DNA of 64,000 bases from Undaria pinnatifida (Eukaryota > Sar > Phaeophyceae > Laminariales > Alariaceae): the NCBI GenBank assembly GCA_012845835.1, contig JABAKD010000005.1, positions 12,001,205 to 12,065,204 of the forward strand, given 5' to 3'. Within the stretch, counting starts at the first letter, position 1. Each line of letters begins with the position of its first letter. Under the pieces are notes generated by a model that was given only the letters and a program-made list of their open reading frames with translations, was not told the origin of the DNA and ran no database searches. Shown one piece after another: positions 9,815 to 21,719 of the stretch. The position numbers and the translations under genes were made by a program.

Positions 9815-11060
9815 GGCAAGAAGGCAATATGGAAAGCAGATCAAACGGTAACGAGCCGATGCGTTTAGCAGGCAATATGGTATATGGTGATCAGGCAAGC
9901 GGATAGGTAGATCGGCCATTTAGGCGGTATGGCAACTGGGTATAATGGTACGGCGAGCAGGCACTACGGTAATCAGGCGACGTGTTTAGCAGGCAACATG
10001 GTAGTATGACCATGTGGCTGTCGGCCAAGCGGATACCTGATAAATAGGTACTGTATGGCAATTAGGCGATACGGAAATTAGGCAGCACGGCACGCAAGTA
10101 GCACAGTACCCATGCGATGTGTATAGTGGGCAATATGGTACTACGGACAGTAAGCAATCAGGCGCATACCTGGTAGGTAATGTAGCAAATATGGAGTGCA
10201 GAAATCAAGCAACATGGTAATTAGCAGGGTTTTTCACGGGTCAGGTCATATCTCGCGGGTCGGTGGTCGGGTCCACTCGGTGGTCGGGTCCACCTGACCC
10301 GACCCACTTGCTTTCAAGAATCTTCCGACCCGACCCGACCCGACCCAACCCGCCAGGCTCCGAATGACCCGTGAGAGCAGGTCATGTCGCGGATCGGATC
10401 ACCTTGGCCCGCGATCTTCTTTCTCCCGACCCACGGGTTCGACCCGTGGATATGACCCACGGGTTGACTCTTCGAAAGTGATTGAATTTCTGGTATTGTA
10501 CCGCGCAATGATATGTGACCTGGATGTACCGGAGTAACGAATATGGATAGATAAGGACATGGATACATGTCTTTAACGGCGTCTCAACGTACGAATATGA
10601 TAAAAAGGAGTATCAGCACCACAAAGGCCTTCGGATAGGAGATAGTAGGTCTTGAATGTGTTGAATCCGCGGGTCAGAACTACCGGCCCTACCCGCGGGT
10701 GAGAAGAAAACAAACTCTCGGGATAAATTGGCTCGACCCGTCAAGTGACGCCACGTGACGTGACGTGACCCGTATCTTGCGGGCCATGCATGACCCGACC
10801 AGACCCGCGAGCTTTCAAAACATCTTGACCCGACCTGCCCCGACCCGCGGGATTTCAAAACCTCTTGCCCCGACCCGTGAAATTTCAAAACCTCTTGACC
10901 CGACCCGACCCGACCCGACCCGGCCATTGAGGTTTTGAGAACCTCCTGACCGACCCGATACCCGTGGGTTGTGTCGTGACCCGCTAAAAGCTCTGGTAAT
11001 CAGGCAATATTCTGTAATGGTACTTAGGCAATACGGCTCGTAGCGAAAAAATATGACAAG
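9815..11060. repeat. GGCAATATGGTA-type tandem sequence split by a GACCCG minisatellite
   Basis: Words of the type AGGCAATATGGTA and AATCAGGCA recur from 9,815 to about 10,230 and resume at about 11,000-11,060. The interruption (10,231-10,995) is a different repeat. This suggests the GACCCG array inserted into or expanded within the older tract. Confidence 0.5.
10231..10995 (-). repeat. GACCCG minisatellite element
   Basis: Begins at TTTTTCACGGGTCAGGTCAT and consists of CCCGACCCG words alternating with TTTCAAAACCTCTTGACCCG. Related pieces with the same TTTTCACGGGTCATGACCCG start lie at 20,145-20,345 and 56,240-56,410, so it is a dispersed family and not only a local expansion. Open frames here translate to Gly/Ser/Arg repeats and are spurious. 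Confidence 0.75.
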
Positions 11061-11194
11061 CAGGTAACGGGGTCTCGTTTGCAGAGTAAAATATACCCAA
11101 AGTGGTCCCTTCCATGTAGGTTCGAACCATACGCCACATTTACCATATCATGTGTATGATACCTGGTACTTCGTTCAGGGTATGTGTGCGTTCT

Positions 11195-11445
11195 CCACAT
11201 TAAACTGATATCCATACCCATCTAAATCTAGCACAACCAGTGTCCGTGACGACGCCTCCTAGAGAGACGAGCTCTGCTACTACTGTAGTCTACTGTAGTC
11301 ACAGACTGCGACACGGACACACACATTGCAAATACAGCAAGGCGATTTGGCCACGCAATGAACCGGAATAAACACGCGGGCAAGTGCAAAAATAGGATGC
11401 AACCCAAAACTGCGATAATATAAAGAGGAAAGGTGTAACGGCACG
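11195..11445 (+). repeat. Dispersed repeat family D, copy 1
   Basis: Shares with other copies the order CACATTAAACTGATATTTCC, CACCCATCTACATCCAGCAC, AACCAGTGTCCGTG, GCCTCATAGAGAGACGAGCT, CACACATTGCAAATACAGCA and TGATTTGGCCATGCAATG. Confidence 0.65.
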
Positions 11446-11585
11446 ACAGCATCATGGCAGTTCTGGCTCGCTTGAACTGCCCAACGCTGTTCTATCCTCC
11501 TGCTAGCGACGGTTGATATAACTGCCCTCGCTTCTCGTATCCGAGGTCGCACCACCTCTTAAAAGGTTAAGATACCAGTCCTTCA

Positions 11586-11735
11586 CACTAAACTGATATT
11601 TCCACCCATTCACATCCAGCACAACCAGTGCCCGTGCCGATGCCTCATGGAGAGACGAGCTCTTGAGGCCACAAGCTACGAGACTGAGACACACATTACA
11701 AATACAGCACGGTGATTTGGCCATGCAATGCCGGT
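11586..11735 (+). repeat. Family D, copy 2
   Basis: Clear match to copy 1 from ACACTAAACTGATATTTCCA through TTTGGCCATGCAATG. A third, shorter piece (CACATTAAATTACTATTTCC…AGCACAAC) follows at 11,850-11,905. Confidence 0.65.
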
Positions 11736-12342
11736 ATTTATGCTGTTATGATCTACGTCTGAGTAGCTTCAAAGCGTATTCTACCATGCACACGTTTAAC
11801 TTTCGTGTTAGCAAGAGTATTATAGAGTAATGTACTCCTACCTGGTATACTTCACATTAAATTACTATTTCCACCCATCCATCCATCCCCAGCACAACTT
11901 CAACCTCGGAGCACACCAGGAATTACACTATTTTGCCTGGTACCAAACCCATGTGCTTTGCGTGACGGGTGACGGGGCATTGATACTCGCCGCACACAAA
12001 AAAAAACGCACATTTAAAATGGCAACGCCACCACCGTCTCTCTGTTATCGGGGATATCACCTCTTGCCCTTTCGGGCCCGAGGATAGCGTAGACAAGCTG
12101 ATGAGACCCTTAGTTCTCAGCGTTTCGTGTCGTATACCTGAATCCCAAAAGCTTGATATGTATAGTAGCCTGCACACGCGTGCTGAACAACTAACTCCTC
12201 GCAGTGTACCTCCGGGTCGACATATTATCCCTTAACCAAGCAGCGCCGGGGTGCTACTCACGTGGGGCCGATCCTGCAATCGTTGCGTCTTTTATCCCGT
12301 TTCTTCTCTCTAAAGTTTCGAAAGGATTAATTCGAATATTTC

Positions 12343-12690
12343 ATGCTACAAGATGATGTCTATACATGGAATGACTTTCTAAAGTTCGAGGCGGAACAAC
12401 CGAGAGGGTGGGGGGTTCGAGACAGGGAGAGAGACAGGGAGAATGGTATACTACTGCTTGCTGTAGCTCGAAAAAAGCATAAAAATGAGGACATTGAGAT
12501 ACTCCACCAATTCCATGATGTTTGTCCAACGCCTCTTCCATGTAAACGTACTGCTGTAAGTCACACTTCGATACAACGTACTCGATGCCTTTGATACTTT
12601 GCATAACAGCCGCCTCTACCACATTGTATGCACCGGTATACAAATAGTATACACTAGACGGTCGTATACATTCTGTGTACCTGTACATTT
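12343..12690 (-). other. Open stretch of uncertain coding status
   Basis: The minus strand is open in two frames across about 300 bp. One frame after an ACTTACAG acceptor-like site reads QYVYMEEALDKHHGIGG; the other reads NIMELVEYLNV. Either could be an exon of an upstream part of gene X, but no donor and phase combination is convincing. Confidence 0.15.
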
Positions 12691-12721
12691 GCTATACAGG
12701 CTAAGCTATACCCGGTACACT

Positions 12722-12940
12722 TTTAAACACCTTAGTTTCGTGTATGCGAAAGATACTCGGATTCATTGACATCACCCTGTTGGCCCTGGTACAAGCTAGT
12801 TCTAAGGGGAGTCGCCGACCCATATCGAGGACACACCCAGGAACACGCGCGATCGGAGCATCACACACAGCTTGCAAATACTCCGGAGTATGTTTTTTCG
12901 ACGAAGTCTTCGATCTCACAGCTGGAGTGTATTTTCATTG
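12722..12940 (+). repeat. Family A copy carrying a perfect palindrome insertion
   Basis: Standard family A order from CATCACCCTGTTGGCCCTGG to GATCTCACAGCTGGAGTGTA. Where other copies read CAGCTTGCAAAGATGAGTTT, this one reads CTTGCAA then ATACTCCGGAGTAT (12,878-12,891) then GTTTTTT, so a palindrome replaces or splits the GATGAG block. Confidence 0.7.
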
Positions 12941-13149
12941 CTGATAATACTCGGGTATGGGCAAGGTGTGGCACCAGGGTGTGGTGCGATACGTCGAGCC
13001 CTACTTACTAATTACCAATAGAAAAAAAAGTGTCCAACCCTGTACGATATAAGCTACAGTTAGCAGTACGAATGTCTCGGAGTAAATCTTAGGATCTCGA
13101 ACGAGATTTCCCATTATTCACTTTTCCCAACCGAGTAATTTTCGGTCAA

Positions 13150-13565
13150 GACATTGGACTCGGTTTGCAATGAATGGTCCATTTTCTCTCACCGTGTTTC
13201 CAAGGCGCATTTTAAGCCAGGGCGATGGCTCGCCCTAACTGCAGGACGGCCAGGCAAAAAAAATCCTGCAGGTCGTTGGTGGTCATTTCCAACCTCTCCG
13301 GCCCAGACTAACCCAAACCCTAGTCCCATACCCTTGCGGGAGCAGTCAATCGCGCGAATCCGCAACGATTCGGTGGCATTTTTCCAAAACAAAAACGGTA
13401 GACCGAACGGCCAGCCTCGACCGATCAACAAACGACCTGCAAGAAGTTTTTGCCGGACCGACCTGCATTTAACCCCTTTACAACTGAAAACCCGTTTTAG
13501 GGGGAAAAATTACTCGGATTTAGTTTAGGGAGGGGGTCGGGGGCTCTAAAGGGGTTAAGGCGCGT
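13150..13565. other. Intergenic tract ending in an 80-bp dispersed unit
   Basis: GC-moderate sequence with an accidental plus-strand frame. The last 80 bp (13,485-13,562, ACAACTGAAAACCCGTTTTA…GGGGGCTCTAAAGGGGTTAA) recur at 19,927-20,008, so this is the end of a dispersed repeat rather than a gene. Confidence 0.4.
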
Positions 13566-14590
13566 GTCCCAAGGGAGAGGGGAGATTTACGTATTCTTGA
13601 AATGGGTAAATCGGGTATCTCCCCTTTTTGCTTGTCAAGGGAACTCATTGAATGCGGACCGTGAGGATCAAACAAGCGCCCCAGCAGTTCCACAATGGAA
13701 AACCCCGTGTCCTGCCATCGACGCCATAGTAGTGGAAACAAAGATATAATTGGGACACACGTGCACACCACTTCAAAAAAAAAAATATTTTACGACGCCT
13801 TCTAAATTCTAAACCCGACTTTTGCCACGCAAACGACACGCCATGGCTGCTACGCCCGTCGAGGCCTGTCTCCTTCGGGCAAGTAATCTACCAGAGTGAA
13901 AGAGATTTGCATACACAACGAGCGCGAAAAGGGGTGACTTATATACATGATTGGGTTTTTCAAAACCATGGAACTAACCCTAACCGTCACCCATACGAAA
14001 GAGGTCGAAGCGCCCCCCCCCTTCCCTATTACGTCATGATGACGTCACTAGGGCGAAACGGTTGTTGAAAAAAAAACCAAATGTGTATCACTGAGAAAAG
14101 GTAGCAACAGCGGCAGTTGCATTAGCAGCACAACACATGATACCTGGCAGTATGCAGGGCGCAAACACTTTTATGTCCTTTGGCCCATGCCTTCCTAACT
14201 CAGCCACCAACGCAAATATGCCAGGAGACGGCACTTCCATCCCTTTTGACCGACGGCATTTTTCCAATCATATTTACCTTGACTGACGGCAAACTACTAG
14301 GTTTTAGTGTAGAACGATTGGTTTGACACCCTTGACCGCTGGACGTTGAGCCTTGACGGTCTTGACTGACCGTCTCCTGACATCTTTGCGGCACCAAACC
14401 CTTTCGGACTTGGGAAAATAACGTCGAAGAAAAGTGACTTGCCGTAAGCATCGATCGCGCGAAGAAGTCCGGCCTACTGAGGTAGGGGCCAAGTATGCCC
14501 GAGCTACAATCCGAGGAGATCTCCGGCACGTGCGCAGCATAGTTCTCGACGTACTGAACGTCGAGCAGAAAGCTATATCTGAGCGGATAC
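13566..14590. other. No gene seen
   Basis: Mixed-composition sequence with a TTAACC-like telomeric word at 13,968-13,982 and a short TGACGTCA-like dyad at 14,033-14,047. Open frames are short and not exon-like. Confidence 0.4.
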
Positions 14591-14599
14591 TGCTATTGT

Positions 14600-14617
14600 A
14601 GCAACAACAACAACAGC

Positions 14618-14663
<46 letters not shown>

Positions 14664-14688
14664 GCAGCGACAGCAGCAGCAGCAGCAG
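14600..14688. repeat. (CAA)n/(CAG)n trinucleotide tract
   Basis: About 20 CAA units followed by CAG units. The minus-strand frame through it (14,304-14,738) gives a poly-Cys run and is not a credible protein. Confidence 0.95.
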
Positions 14689-14879
14689 AGGGCACCTGAC
14701 CACTTACTAACGAAATTGTTTGCTGGCTGCGTCGTCAACCCGGGATATGCTGCTGCCGACCCTCAATTCTGGTCAGCGTGGGTCAGAGTTATAGTCGGCC
14801 CTGCCGGCGGCTAATGATTTACCTGGGATCAGTTTGGAGGAATCAAATCCGGGTAGTATCAGGTCTGCGTGGGACCAGG

Positions 14880-15160
14880 GTGACAAGTGCAAATTACTGT
14901 GCACGTGTGTTGACCAATGAAACATCCCAAAATATCAGCAGTTGGCCAATGGAGGGGTTTCTCGAGTAAGACGGTCAAGTGCAAATCAGTGTGCGCGTGT
15001 GTTGACCAATGAAATATCCCGAAATATCAGCTGTTGGCCAATGGAGGGGTTTCTCGAGCAAGGGTGCCAAGCGCAATTTTCTGTGCGCGAGTGTTGACCA
15101 ATGAAACATTCCGAATATCAGTAGTTGATCAATGAAGGGGTTTCTCGAGGAAGCGGTAAG
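14880..15160 (+). repeat. Three 92-bp tandem units rich in CCAAT boxes
   Basis: Units start at about 14,881, 14,974 and 15,065. Each contains GTGTGTTGACCAATGAAACAT and GTTGGCCAATGGAGGGGTTT, ending at TTTCTCGAG; in the third the second box is changed to GATCAATGAA. The array thus carries five to six CCAAT boxes at regular spacing. Confidence 0.8.
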
Positions 15161-15480
15161 CTCTCGTACTGGAGCAAAATGGAGCACAAGCTGAAAACAC
15201 CACCAGCAAGAAGGAGATCAGCATACGCTCAAGACAAGAACGAGCTTATGATTTACTCGTGCTCGCATCGTAAGAGTTAAACGGACTAAACGTCTCAAAC
15301 GTCTCACCTCTCATCCTCAGGCTATCGCATCTCGTACATAGCAAAAAGAAAACAGTGGGGGGGGGGGCTCTTTTGTTGCATGGGCGGGGGGTCCCCCAAC
15401 ACAGAGCACAGCTGAATGTGGCAGCCTGGCCGTTTTTCTTGGCATATCCGATGGCGTGATTGTCATGTTTTTCTGTTTGT

Positions 15481-15780
15481 TTGTTTCTTCACACACTTCT
15501 ACTTTCCAGCTTCTGGCCAAGCCGTGGTCACAGGTGTCGTCTCTTCTTCCCCCCGGTTCTTGTCTTCAATTTTTTATCGCGCATAGGGTTCAACAATCCC
15601 ACTGCTCGTCGATTTTTCATTGAGTGTTGCCAACTCACGCCCTCGCGCTTTCCGCAAGTCAACTGGTGCACAAGAAAAAGTCCCGACGAATGTATACGAG
15701 TATGCACTCGGCGGAACTCGAACTCACAACACTGATCTACACCAGGCTCGAGGATAACCTGATACGCCATCGGGGCGATA
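15481..15780 (-). mobile_element. tRNA-derived SINE-like element, family I
   Basis: Minus-strand head with CGCCCCGATGGCGTATCAGG (box A-like) and GAGTTCGAGTTCC (box B-like), then GCATACTCGTATACATTCGT, CTTGTGCACCAGTTGACTTG, GGCGTGAGTTGGCAACACTC, CGACGAGCAGTGGGATTGTT and the 3' block CCACGGCTTGGCCAGAAGCT. Four other copies exist in the window. Confidence 0.75.
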
Positions 15781-16432
15781 CATCGTAGCTCCACGTGTAC
15801 ACTATACCAGGTATGATGACGGCCTATATTTGCAGTGCAATCAATCGTCGTTTTTGCCCTCCGAGTTCCCAAAAAGGTCGGGTTGTGACTATACTATTAA
15901 TAACAATACCAACAGTAATATGCTATTAGTAACTCGCCGACTAGTTATTCCTTGACAACCATTAATAGTCCCCAAAAGAAAGGGGAGCGAAGCCAGAAAA
16001 CAAAGCCTCCCCTGGTCGAGGGGTAGGCCCCCGGAGGGCCCGCCGGAGGCGCCTCCGGATGAGCCCGCTGAAGGCGCCGGTGGAGGATGCGGTAGCTACG
16101 CTGTTTGGCTTCATTCTTTACACCAAAAACAATGATAAAACGGCCAAGATCATCACTGGTTTAGAGCATGACACAGGTGCGTCTCGAGTCTCGTTTTAAC
16201 GGGCGCACCAGAAATATGGACATGCGGTCCCGGTGTGAGTCTCTCTCGCTGCTGTTGTTACGTTGGATCGTAACGGTGAATACCGGTACACGTGGGTAGG
16301 CAGTAAAAACACCACCAGTAAACGGCAGAACTAGATCCTAACCCCAACTCTATGTACCTTACCCACGGAACTTCGTCCGGAGAAAAATCTGACCTTTTTC
16401 TTTTTCGAAGATTTGGTCGATCTCATAAAAAC

Positions 16433-17350
16433 TCATACCAGAACAGTAAAATATTTCCCGATTTCCATACTTGATTTATAGATAAAAGTGAATGCTTGAT
16501 TATGGGTTACTGCTGTGCGGAATATTTCTCTCTGTGCTCGCAGCGCGGTACTGGGGGCGGGGGGAAGGGGGAAAGGGAGGAAGGGGGGAGAGGGGGAAGG
16601 GGGATCGTCATGCCCAAGAGACTGAAGTCTGGGTTTGGCCATCATCGTATTGAAAGTTGTGGGCCTTCTAATGGCCGTCACAAGATAGCATAAGACCGCC
16701 CTGACTTCTTCGCCATGTTGCGTCCTCTCCCAGGTGCCATTGATGATGGACGTGGTACCCTGTTAGCCCAATGCCATCCTTGGCCAGTTCCTACGGTCTG
16801 CTAGTATGACATTTTTCTTTCTTCTCTTTTTCTTTTTCGTTTTCCTCTTCTTTTTTCCTTGCCTTGCTTCCTCTTCGTGTCTTGTCTTTTCTTGCTTTTC
16901 TTGTCCTTTTCTTCTCTTTTCTTGCCTTTTTCGTTTTGTTTCGTTTTTTTCTCTTTTCTTTCCTTTCCTTCATCTTTTTTTCTTTTCTTTTTTTTTCTTT
17001 TCTTTGTTTCTTTTCTCCAATTGACTTACGCCTGTCGCGCGTATGCGTAGTGATAGATACTACGTGTAATATATACGTGGTAGTCTTCCTTGGGTGGCAA
17101 TCGGAATAGTTGGTTTCTCCAGGTTTGAGTAATGAGACGTATGCACAGGCATGGACCTGGCACATCGTAGACTGACTCCCGATTTCAATTTTATATGTTT
17201 CTGGTGGAGGCATGAATTGCGTCAGCTGTGATATATGCGTGTACCACCTTGGGTTGTGTGTGTTTTTCCCTGGGGTATTCCTCAGCTCCAGAGTGACTGG
17301 AGCCTGTCCTGTGACCACGGACTTGATTATGCGAGTTAATGTGAGAACGA
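16433..17350 (+). mobile_element. Family G element, copy 1, with long pyrimidine tract
   Basis: About 750 bp (16,600-17,350) matches 39,840-40,462 in reverse orientation. Shared blocks include AAGAGACTGAAGTCTGGGTT, GTGCCATTGATGATG, TCTGCTAGTAT, GTCGCGCGTATGCGTAGTGA, GGTGGAGGCATG, TTCCCTGGGGTATTCCTC and GACTGGAGCCTGTCCTGTGA. Both copies carry a 170-200 bp pure pyrimidine/purine tract at the same internal place and a G/C-rich run at one end. No intact protein is encoded. Confidence 0.65.
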
Positions 17351-17609
17351 CAAGCAACAACTGTAGTAAATACTTGGCGTCGCCGGAAAATATTTACCCC
17401 GTACCAAACAGGCCTTACTACGAACACGGAAACCCAAATACCGAAATGGTTGGATGATGCACCGCCGCAACTAACTATTAACTAGTCAACCAACTCACAA
17501 CCCTATGAACAAAAGTGGGAACTTTGCCATCACGATAAACAGGCAGATCCGTGCCCTCTCGGCCCCTTTCGGACTTGACTCGGCTCTAATTAGGTACAGA
17601 GTACATAGA

Positions 17610-17785
17610 GAACATGACGAACAGAACACAAACACACGATTACAGCAGCATCGGCCACATTTACATCTTGATTTATACCCTGACAAAACAGAACACAAAC
17701 ACACGATTACAGCAGCATCGGTCATGTTTATACCATGACGAACAGAACATAAACACACGAGTACAGCAGCATCGCCCATATTATA
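17610..17785 (+). repeat. Three tandem units of about 60 bp
   Basis: Each unit has GAACAGAACACAAACACACG, ATTACAGCAGCATCGG and a CAT-TTA-ATC spacer. The open frames in both directions are driven by the repeat. Confidence 0.8.
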
Positions 17786-18069
17786 CAGCTCATATTATAT
17801 CGTACCTGGTACGCAGCACTGCAGGTTAGTAGCGGATGATCAAATTGGCGTCCTATGCGAGCAAGGAATTCCACGAAACGCGCCCAACATCATGCTACTG
17901 CTCGTGTAAACGATCTTCAGCTTTACTTTATGTGAGTCACAGCTCTGCGAACCCAACTACCGACTTGTATATCTATCCATAAAACCTGGAACCACTGGGA
18001 ACGTTTATAAAAATTGAAAAACGTCAGCTGTGAGTACGGCCGATTGAATGGTCGAATTATAAAAATAAA

Positions 18070-18330
18070 AGATACTTGAAAAATACACTCCAGCTGTGAG
18101 ATCGAAGATCATGTCGAAGCTCATTTTTGCAGGCAAGCTGTGTGTGATACCACCACTACTACTACTACTGCTACTACTACTCCGATCGCGCGTTACTGGG
18201 TGTGTGTCCTGATTAAGGGTATAGGTCGGCGACTCCCCTTGCAACTACAGTGTAGCTTGTACCAGGGTCAACAGCGTATTGTTAACCAATCTGTGCGCGG
18301 AAACTTTAAAACCCGTGTAGAGGCAAACAA
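18070..18330 (-). repeat. Family A copy with (ACT)n expansion
   Basis: Reverse-orientation family A. In the place where other copies read GTGTGATACTCCGATCGCGC, this copy has ACT/GCT triplets (18,150-18,181) inserted between GTGTGAT and CTCCGATCGCGCG. Confidence 0.7.
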
Positions 18331-18477
18331 AAAAAAACAGCTGTGGCAGGAAAAGCATCAGTTTATCAAGTATATCTTGGAAGTCGTATAACCGGTGAGG
18401 GGAGGACGTTTTTTTCGTATAGTCTACCTGTTTACACCAATTTTGGTTCGTTAAACTATTTTTTTCCTTAGGTAAGG

Positions 18478-18565
18478 TATTCTTCCACTTGAGAGTGAGT
18501 GGAGCCTGCCCTGTCACCTGTCACCACGGACTTGATTATGGCGATGAGTTACTGTGGAAACGACA
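18478..18565 (+). repeat. Family G terminal fragment
   Basis: Contains GTGAGTGGAGCCTGCCCTGT and CCACGGACTTGATTATGGCG, matching one end of the 16,433-17,350 element. Confidence 0.6.
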
Positions 18566-18719
18566 ACACGATGACGAGCACTTTAATATATATATAAAAA
18601 AAACTCGCTGCCAATTTAGCAACATCTCACCGGTCCTCTCCGCAACAAGCCTGCAACTAGCCTTAGGCCGACTTCATTAGTCTGGGCGAGCGAAGAAAAC
18701 ATAACAAATACTTTATAAA

Positions 18720-19085
18720 ATTATTTCAAGCACGTCAGCTGTGAGTTCGACGAATTTAGGCTCGATGCTCATCTTTGCAAGCTGCGTTGTTGGTACTTGT
18801 AATATACCATGTGGGTGAGTTTTTTTACTTTATGGGAAGGGTCCCTATTATAATATACCTGGTATATTTTGTTTTTCTTCACTATGATGGTTGGTGTGGT
18901 ATTGTGACTCCAGGTGGAGAATTTTGAGCTAGATCCAACATCACTTATTCAATAAAAATATTTCAAGGACGTCAGCCGTGAGTTCGACGAATTTCGGGTC
19001 AATACTCATCTTTGCAAGCTGCGTTGTTGGTACTTGTAATATACTTTGTGGGTGAGTTTTTTCATAATGGGAGGGGTCATATTGT
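18720..19085 (+). repeat. Tandem pair, 237-bp period
   Basis: ATTTCAAG-ACGTCAGC-GTGAGTTCGACGAATTT…CATCTTTGCAAGCTGCGTTG and TTGGTACTTGTAATATACYW occur at 18,723 and again at 18,960. The units are a diverged family A end plus unique sequence. Confidence 0.7.
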
Positions 19086-19499
19086 TCTGTTGAAGAACAA
19101 ACACATATATACGAGTATGTAGTCTACATATTTTGTACTTATTATTACGCTATTTCTTGCGTCCCCTGCTGCTAAAGCCGTGTTGTGGCAGCGGTGCCTT
19201 GAGACCAGGCTAGCCAAAGGAAGGAGTCTACATTCTAAATATTGGACAGTTCCCAGGCTGGGCAGTGTCTTAACAGTTACCAGGTATATGTTTTCAAAAC
19301 CTCAGGCTCCCTCTCTGTTGCGCTGCTCTTCTTATGGGAGGGAGGACTGGCGCTAATGCTCACCAGGTACGTATTTATTAGTATACTCTCAGCAAAAAAT
19401 ACTCGTACTTTTCGCCTGCACACTTTGTACTGGCAGCCAAGTACCTGGTACGTCGGATTGCCGAGTTTTGGCGAGGGGTCGGGAGCGGTAGGTAACTAG

Positions 19500-20145
19500 T
19501 CTGGACCGCCGTGATGGCGTAAAACCCCTTCTCCCCCAGCAACAAACGCCACATATTTCTACAGGAGACCCCGATTGGTCGCCGACAACCCCGGACAGCC
19601 CCGCTAGCTACAACATCAAGACTTTGAGCTTGCGCTGTGGCCCTCCGATCCGCCACAACCATGTTGATAGCATAACAATATCAATATGCTGACATTGCTA
19701 GCCAAGAGGTCCAAGCACACCGGCGTGCGCGAGGGGTTTGACGCTTGCATCCACATTGCCGCTGGCCAAACGGGCAACTATCCGTACAGGACTCGCACAA
19801 AATATTTGGCGTGGCACCTTCCTGAAAGCCATGCCGCACGGAAATCAATCAGCTTGCCCCTGGCTCGCCCGCAAAACCAGGGGAGCGTTCAAGCCGTTAG
19901 GGACCCCTGTAGGTACAGCGACTCAACGCCTATACAACTGGAAACCCTTTTTTTACAATTTTACTCGAAGTTAGTATAGGGACGGATTCGGGGGCTCCAA
20001 AGGGGTTAATAAACGGGAAGCAAGCGCATGCCACGGCGGTAGAGGCGCACTGGCTTTATTTTCCCTTCGGAGGGTCGTTGCTTGAGGACCTCTATATATA
20101 CCTCAAACGAAAAACTAATATGGGAAAACCATAAAAAGGCTTTTC
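19500..20145. other. No gene seen
   Basis: Accidental open frames on both strands (19,378-19,979). The stretch ends in the 80-bp unit shared with 13,485-13,562. Confidence 0.4.
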
Positions 20146-20345
20146 ACGGGTCATGACCCGACCGACCCGCGGGTCCGAGCAGGATGATTTCAAAATCTCG
20201 CCGGCCGAGTCGGGGCCGGGTCCGGAGGTGTTCGAAATCTCACGGGTGGACGCAAGTCCGGTCAGGAGATGTTCTAAACATCACCAGTGAGTCGGGTCGG
20301 GCCACCATGACCCGGCCCGACCCGCGAGCAGTGATCCGGCCCGTG
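20145..20345 (-). repeat. GACCCG minisatellite element, short copy
   Basis: Starts with the shared CTTTTCACGGGTCATGACCC and contains CCCGACCCGCGGGT words separated by GGTGTTCGAAATCTCACGGG-like spacers, as in 10,231-10,995. Confidence 0.7.
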
Positions 20346-20811
20346 AAAATGCCTGGAAAGCATAAAAGTGCCGCCCAATGGGCGATCCCATGGCCTAGAT
20401 GAAACACGAAAAAAATGCCAAAAATAAATAAATAACCAAATTGAAAAGTCCGACGGGTATAGGTCACGGCCTTCCATTTGTTTGTGTTGCCCGCTTGGCC
20501 AGCAACGGCGGTGTCAACGAACGGGTCGAAGCTCTCGCGCATATCATACCAGCATGCTTGGACGTTTGGGGCTAGCAACGCCAACAATGATGTTCCCATC
20601 TACATTGAGTTGTTGCGACAGGCCGCGGGGCCACAGCAGTGTAAGCTCAAATTACAAAGTGGCAGACAGCGGAGCCGCTCGGGAAGGCAAAAAAAACAAA
20701 AGCGTGCCCCTTTATTATAAAAATTAAAATTTATGCAACACCCCCTTGCAAATAAACTCCTGCAACACGTTTTTGTCAAATTCTGCTTCGTGTACGTGTG
20801 CGTGACTTCCT

Positions 20812-21065
20812 CGCATTAAACTGCTATTTGATTTGCACCCATCTACATCCACCGCAACCAGTGTCCGTGCCGATGCCTCATAGTGAGACAAATTTTGTGG
20901 TTACAAATAATGAGACTGAGATGCACATTGTAATATACCAGGTATACAGCAAGGGTGATTTGGCCATGAAATGCCCTCCAAACCGCAATGAGCACGCGAG
21001 CAAAAAACAAAAAACATGCAAGCCGCCAAGCGAGCACACCAAACTACTTGCAGAAAAAAAACAAA
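20812..21065 (+). repeat. Family D copy carrying ATACCAGGTAT
   Basis: Where copies 1 and 2 read CATTGCAAATACAGCA, this copy reads CATTGTAATATACCAGGTATA then CAGCA, so the palindrome-like 9-mer (20,936-20,944) sits as an extra block inside the repeat. Confidence 0.65.
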
Positions 21066-21164
21066 AACATGAGCATTAGTCTATAGCATTATACATATAA
21101 TGTCACATGTATGATACAATACAGCAGCAGTGGAATTATCTTTTTATAAATAACTACAACACAC

Positions 21165-21275
21165 TCCGGCTGTGAAATCGAAGATTTCGTCGAAACTCAT
21201 CTCTGCAAAGCTGTGTGTGTTACTCCGATCACGCGTATTACTGGGCGAGTCCTCATCAAGGTTAGAGGTTATAAG
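21165..21275 (-). repeat. Family A partial copy
   Basis: Contains ACACTCCGGCTGTGAAATCG, TCGTCGAAACTCATCTCTGC, GTGTGTTACTCCGATCACGC and TGGGCGAGTCCTCATCAAGG, then breaks off into unrelated sequence. Confidence 0.65.
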
Positions 21276-21719
21276 TCAGACCCAACCCCAGCTTGCCCGA
21301 CGAACCCTTGAGTCAGACCCAACCCCAACCTGCCCGACGAGCCCTTCGAGAACTGCATCCATGTATTCAACTTCAAACGACTTGGAATGAGACAGGGACG
21401 ATTATTGCGGCATAAACCCCCACCCTTTAAGGGGGCTCGAGGCTCAAGGTCGGTAGGGGCGGTCGCGCGCGGCTCAGCAATACACATTATTCGACACCTC
21501 CCACCATTTTACCCCGGTGACGTCATTACGGGGCATTTCGACCGGTATTTCGTACCATGGGTTAGGGTTGCGGAAGCACAAGAGCAGGACACCCGCGCGG
21601 CTCTTTTTTTTTATCGTTTTCCCAAAAAAGTGCCGCCGGCCGAACGGCTATCATCATAGCCTCAACCAATGAGACGGTGGTGGTGGTGGTGAAAGCCTGC
21701 CGTGTATGTGTGTGTGTGT

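Noticed and set aside
9554-9919. Full 121-codon minus frame as a gene
   Set aside because: Only 9,716-9,808 is bounded by splice signals in matching phase; the right part is the GGCAATATGG tandem tract.
14304-14738. Poly-Cys protein
   Set aside because: Translation of a CAA/CAG trinucleotide tract on the minus strand.
16791-17360. Lys/Glu-rich 189-codon frame
   Set aside because: Product of the pure pyrimidine tract in the family G element; its counterpart at 39,959-40,267 behaves the same way.
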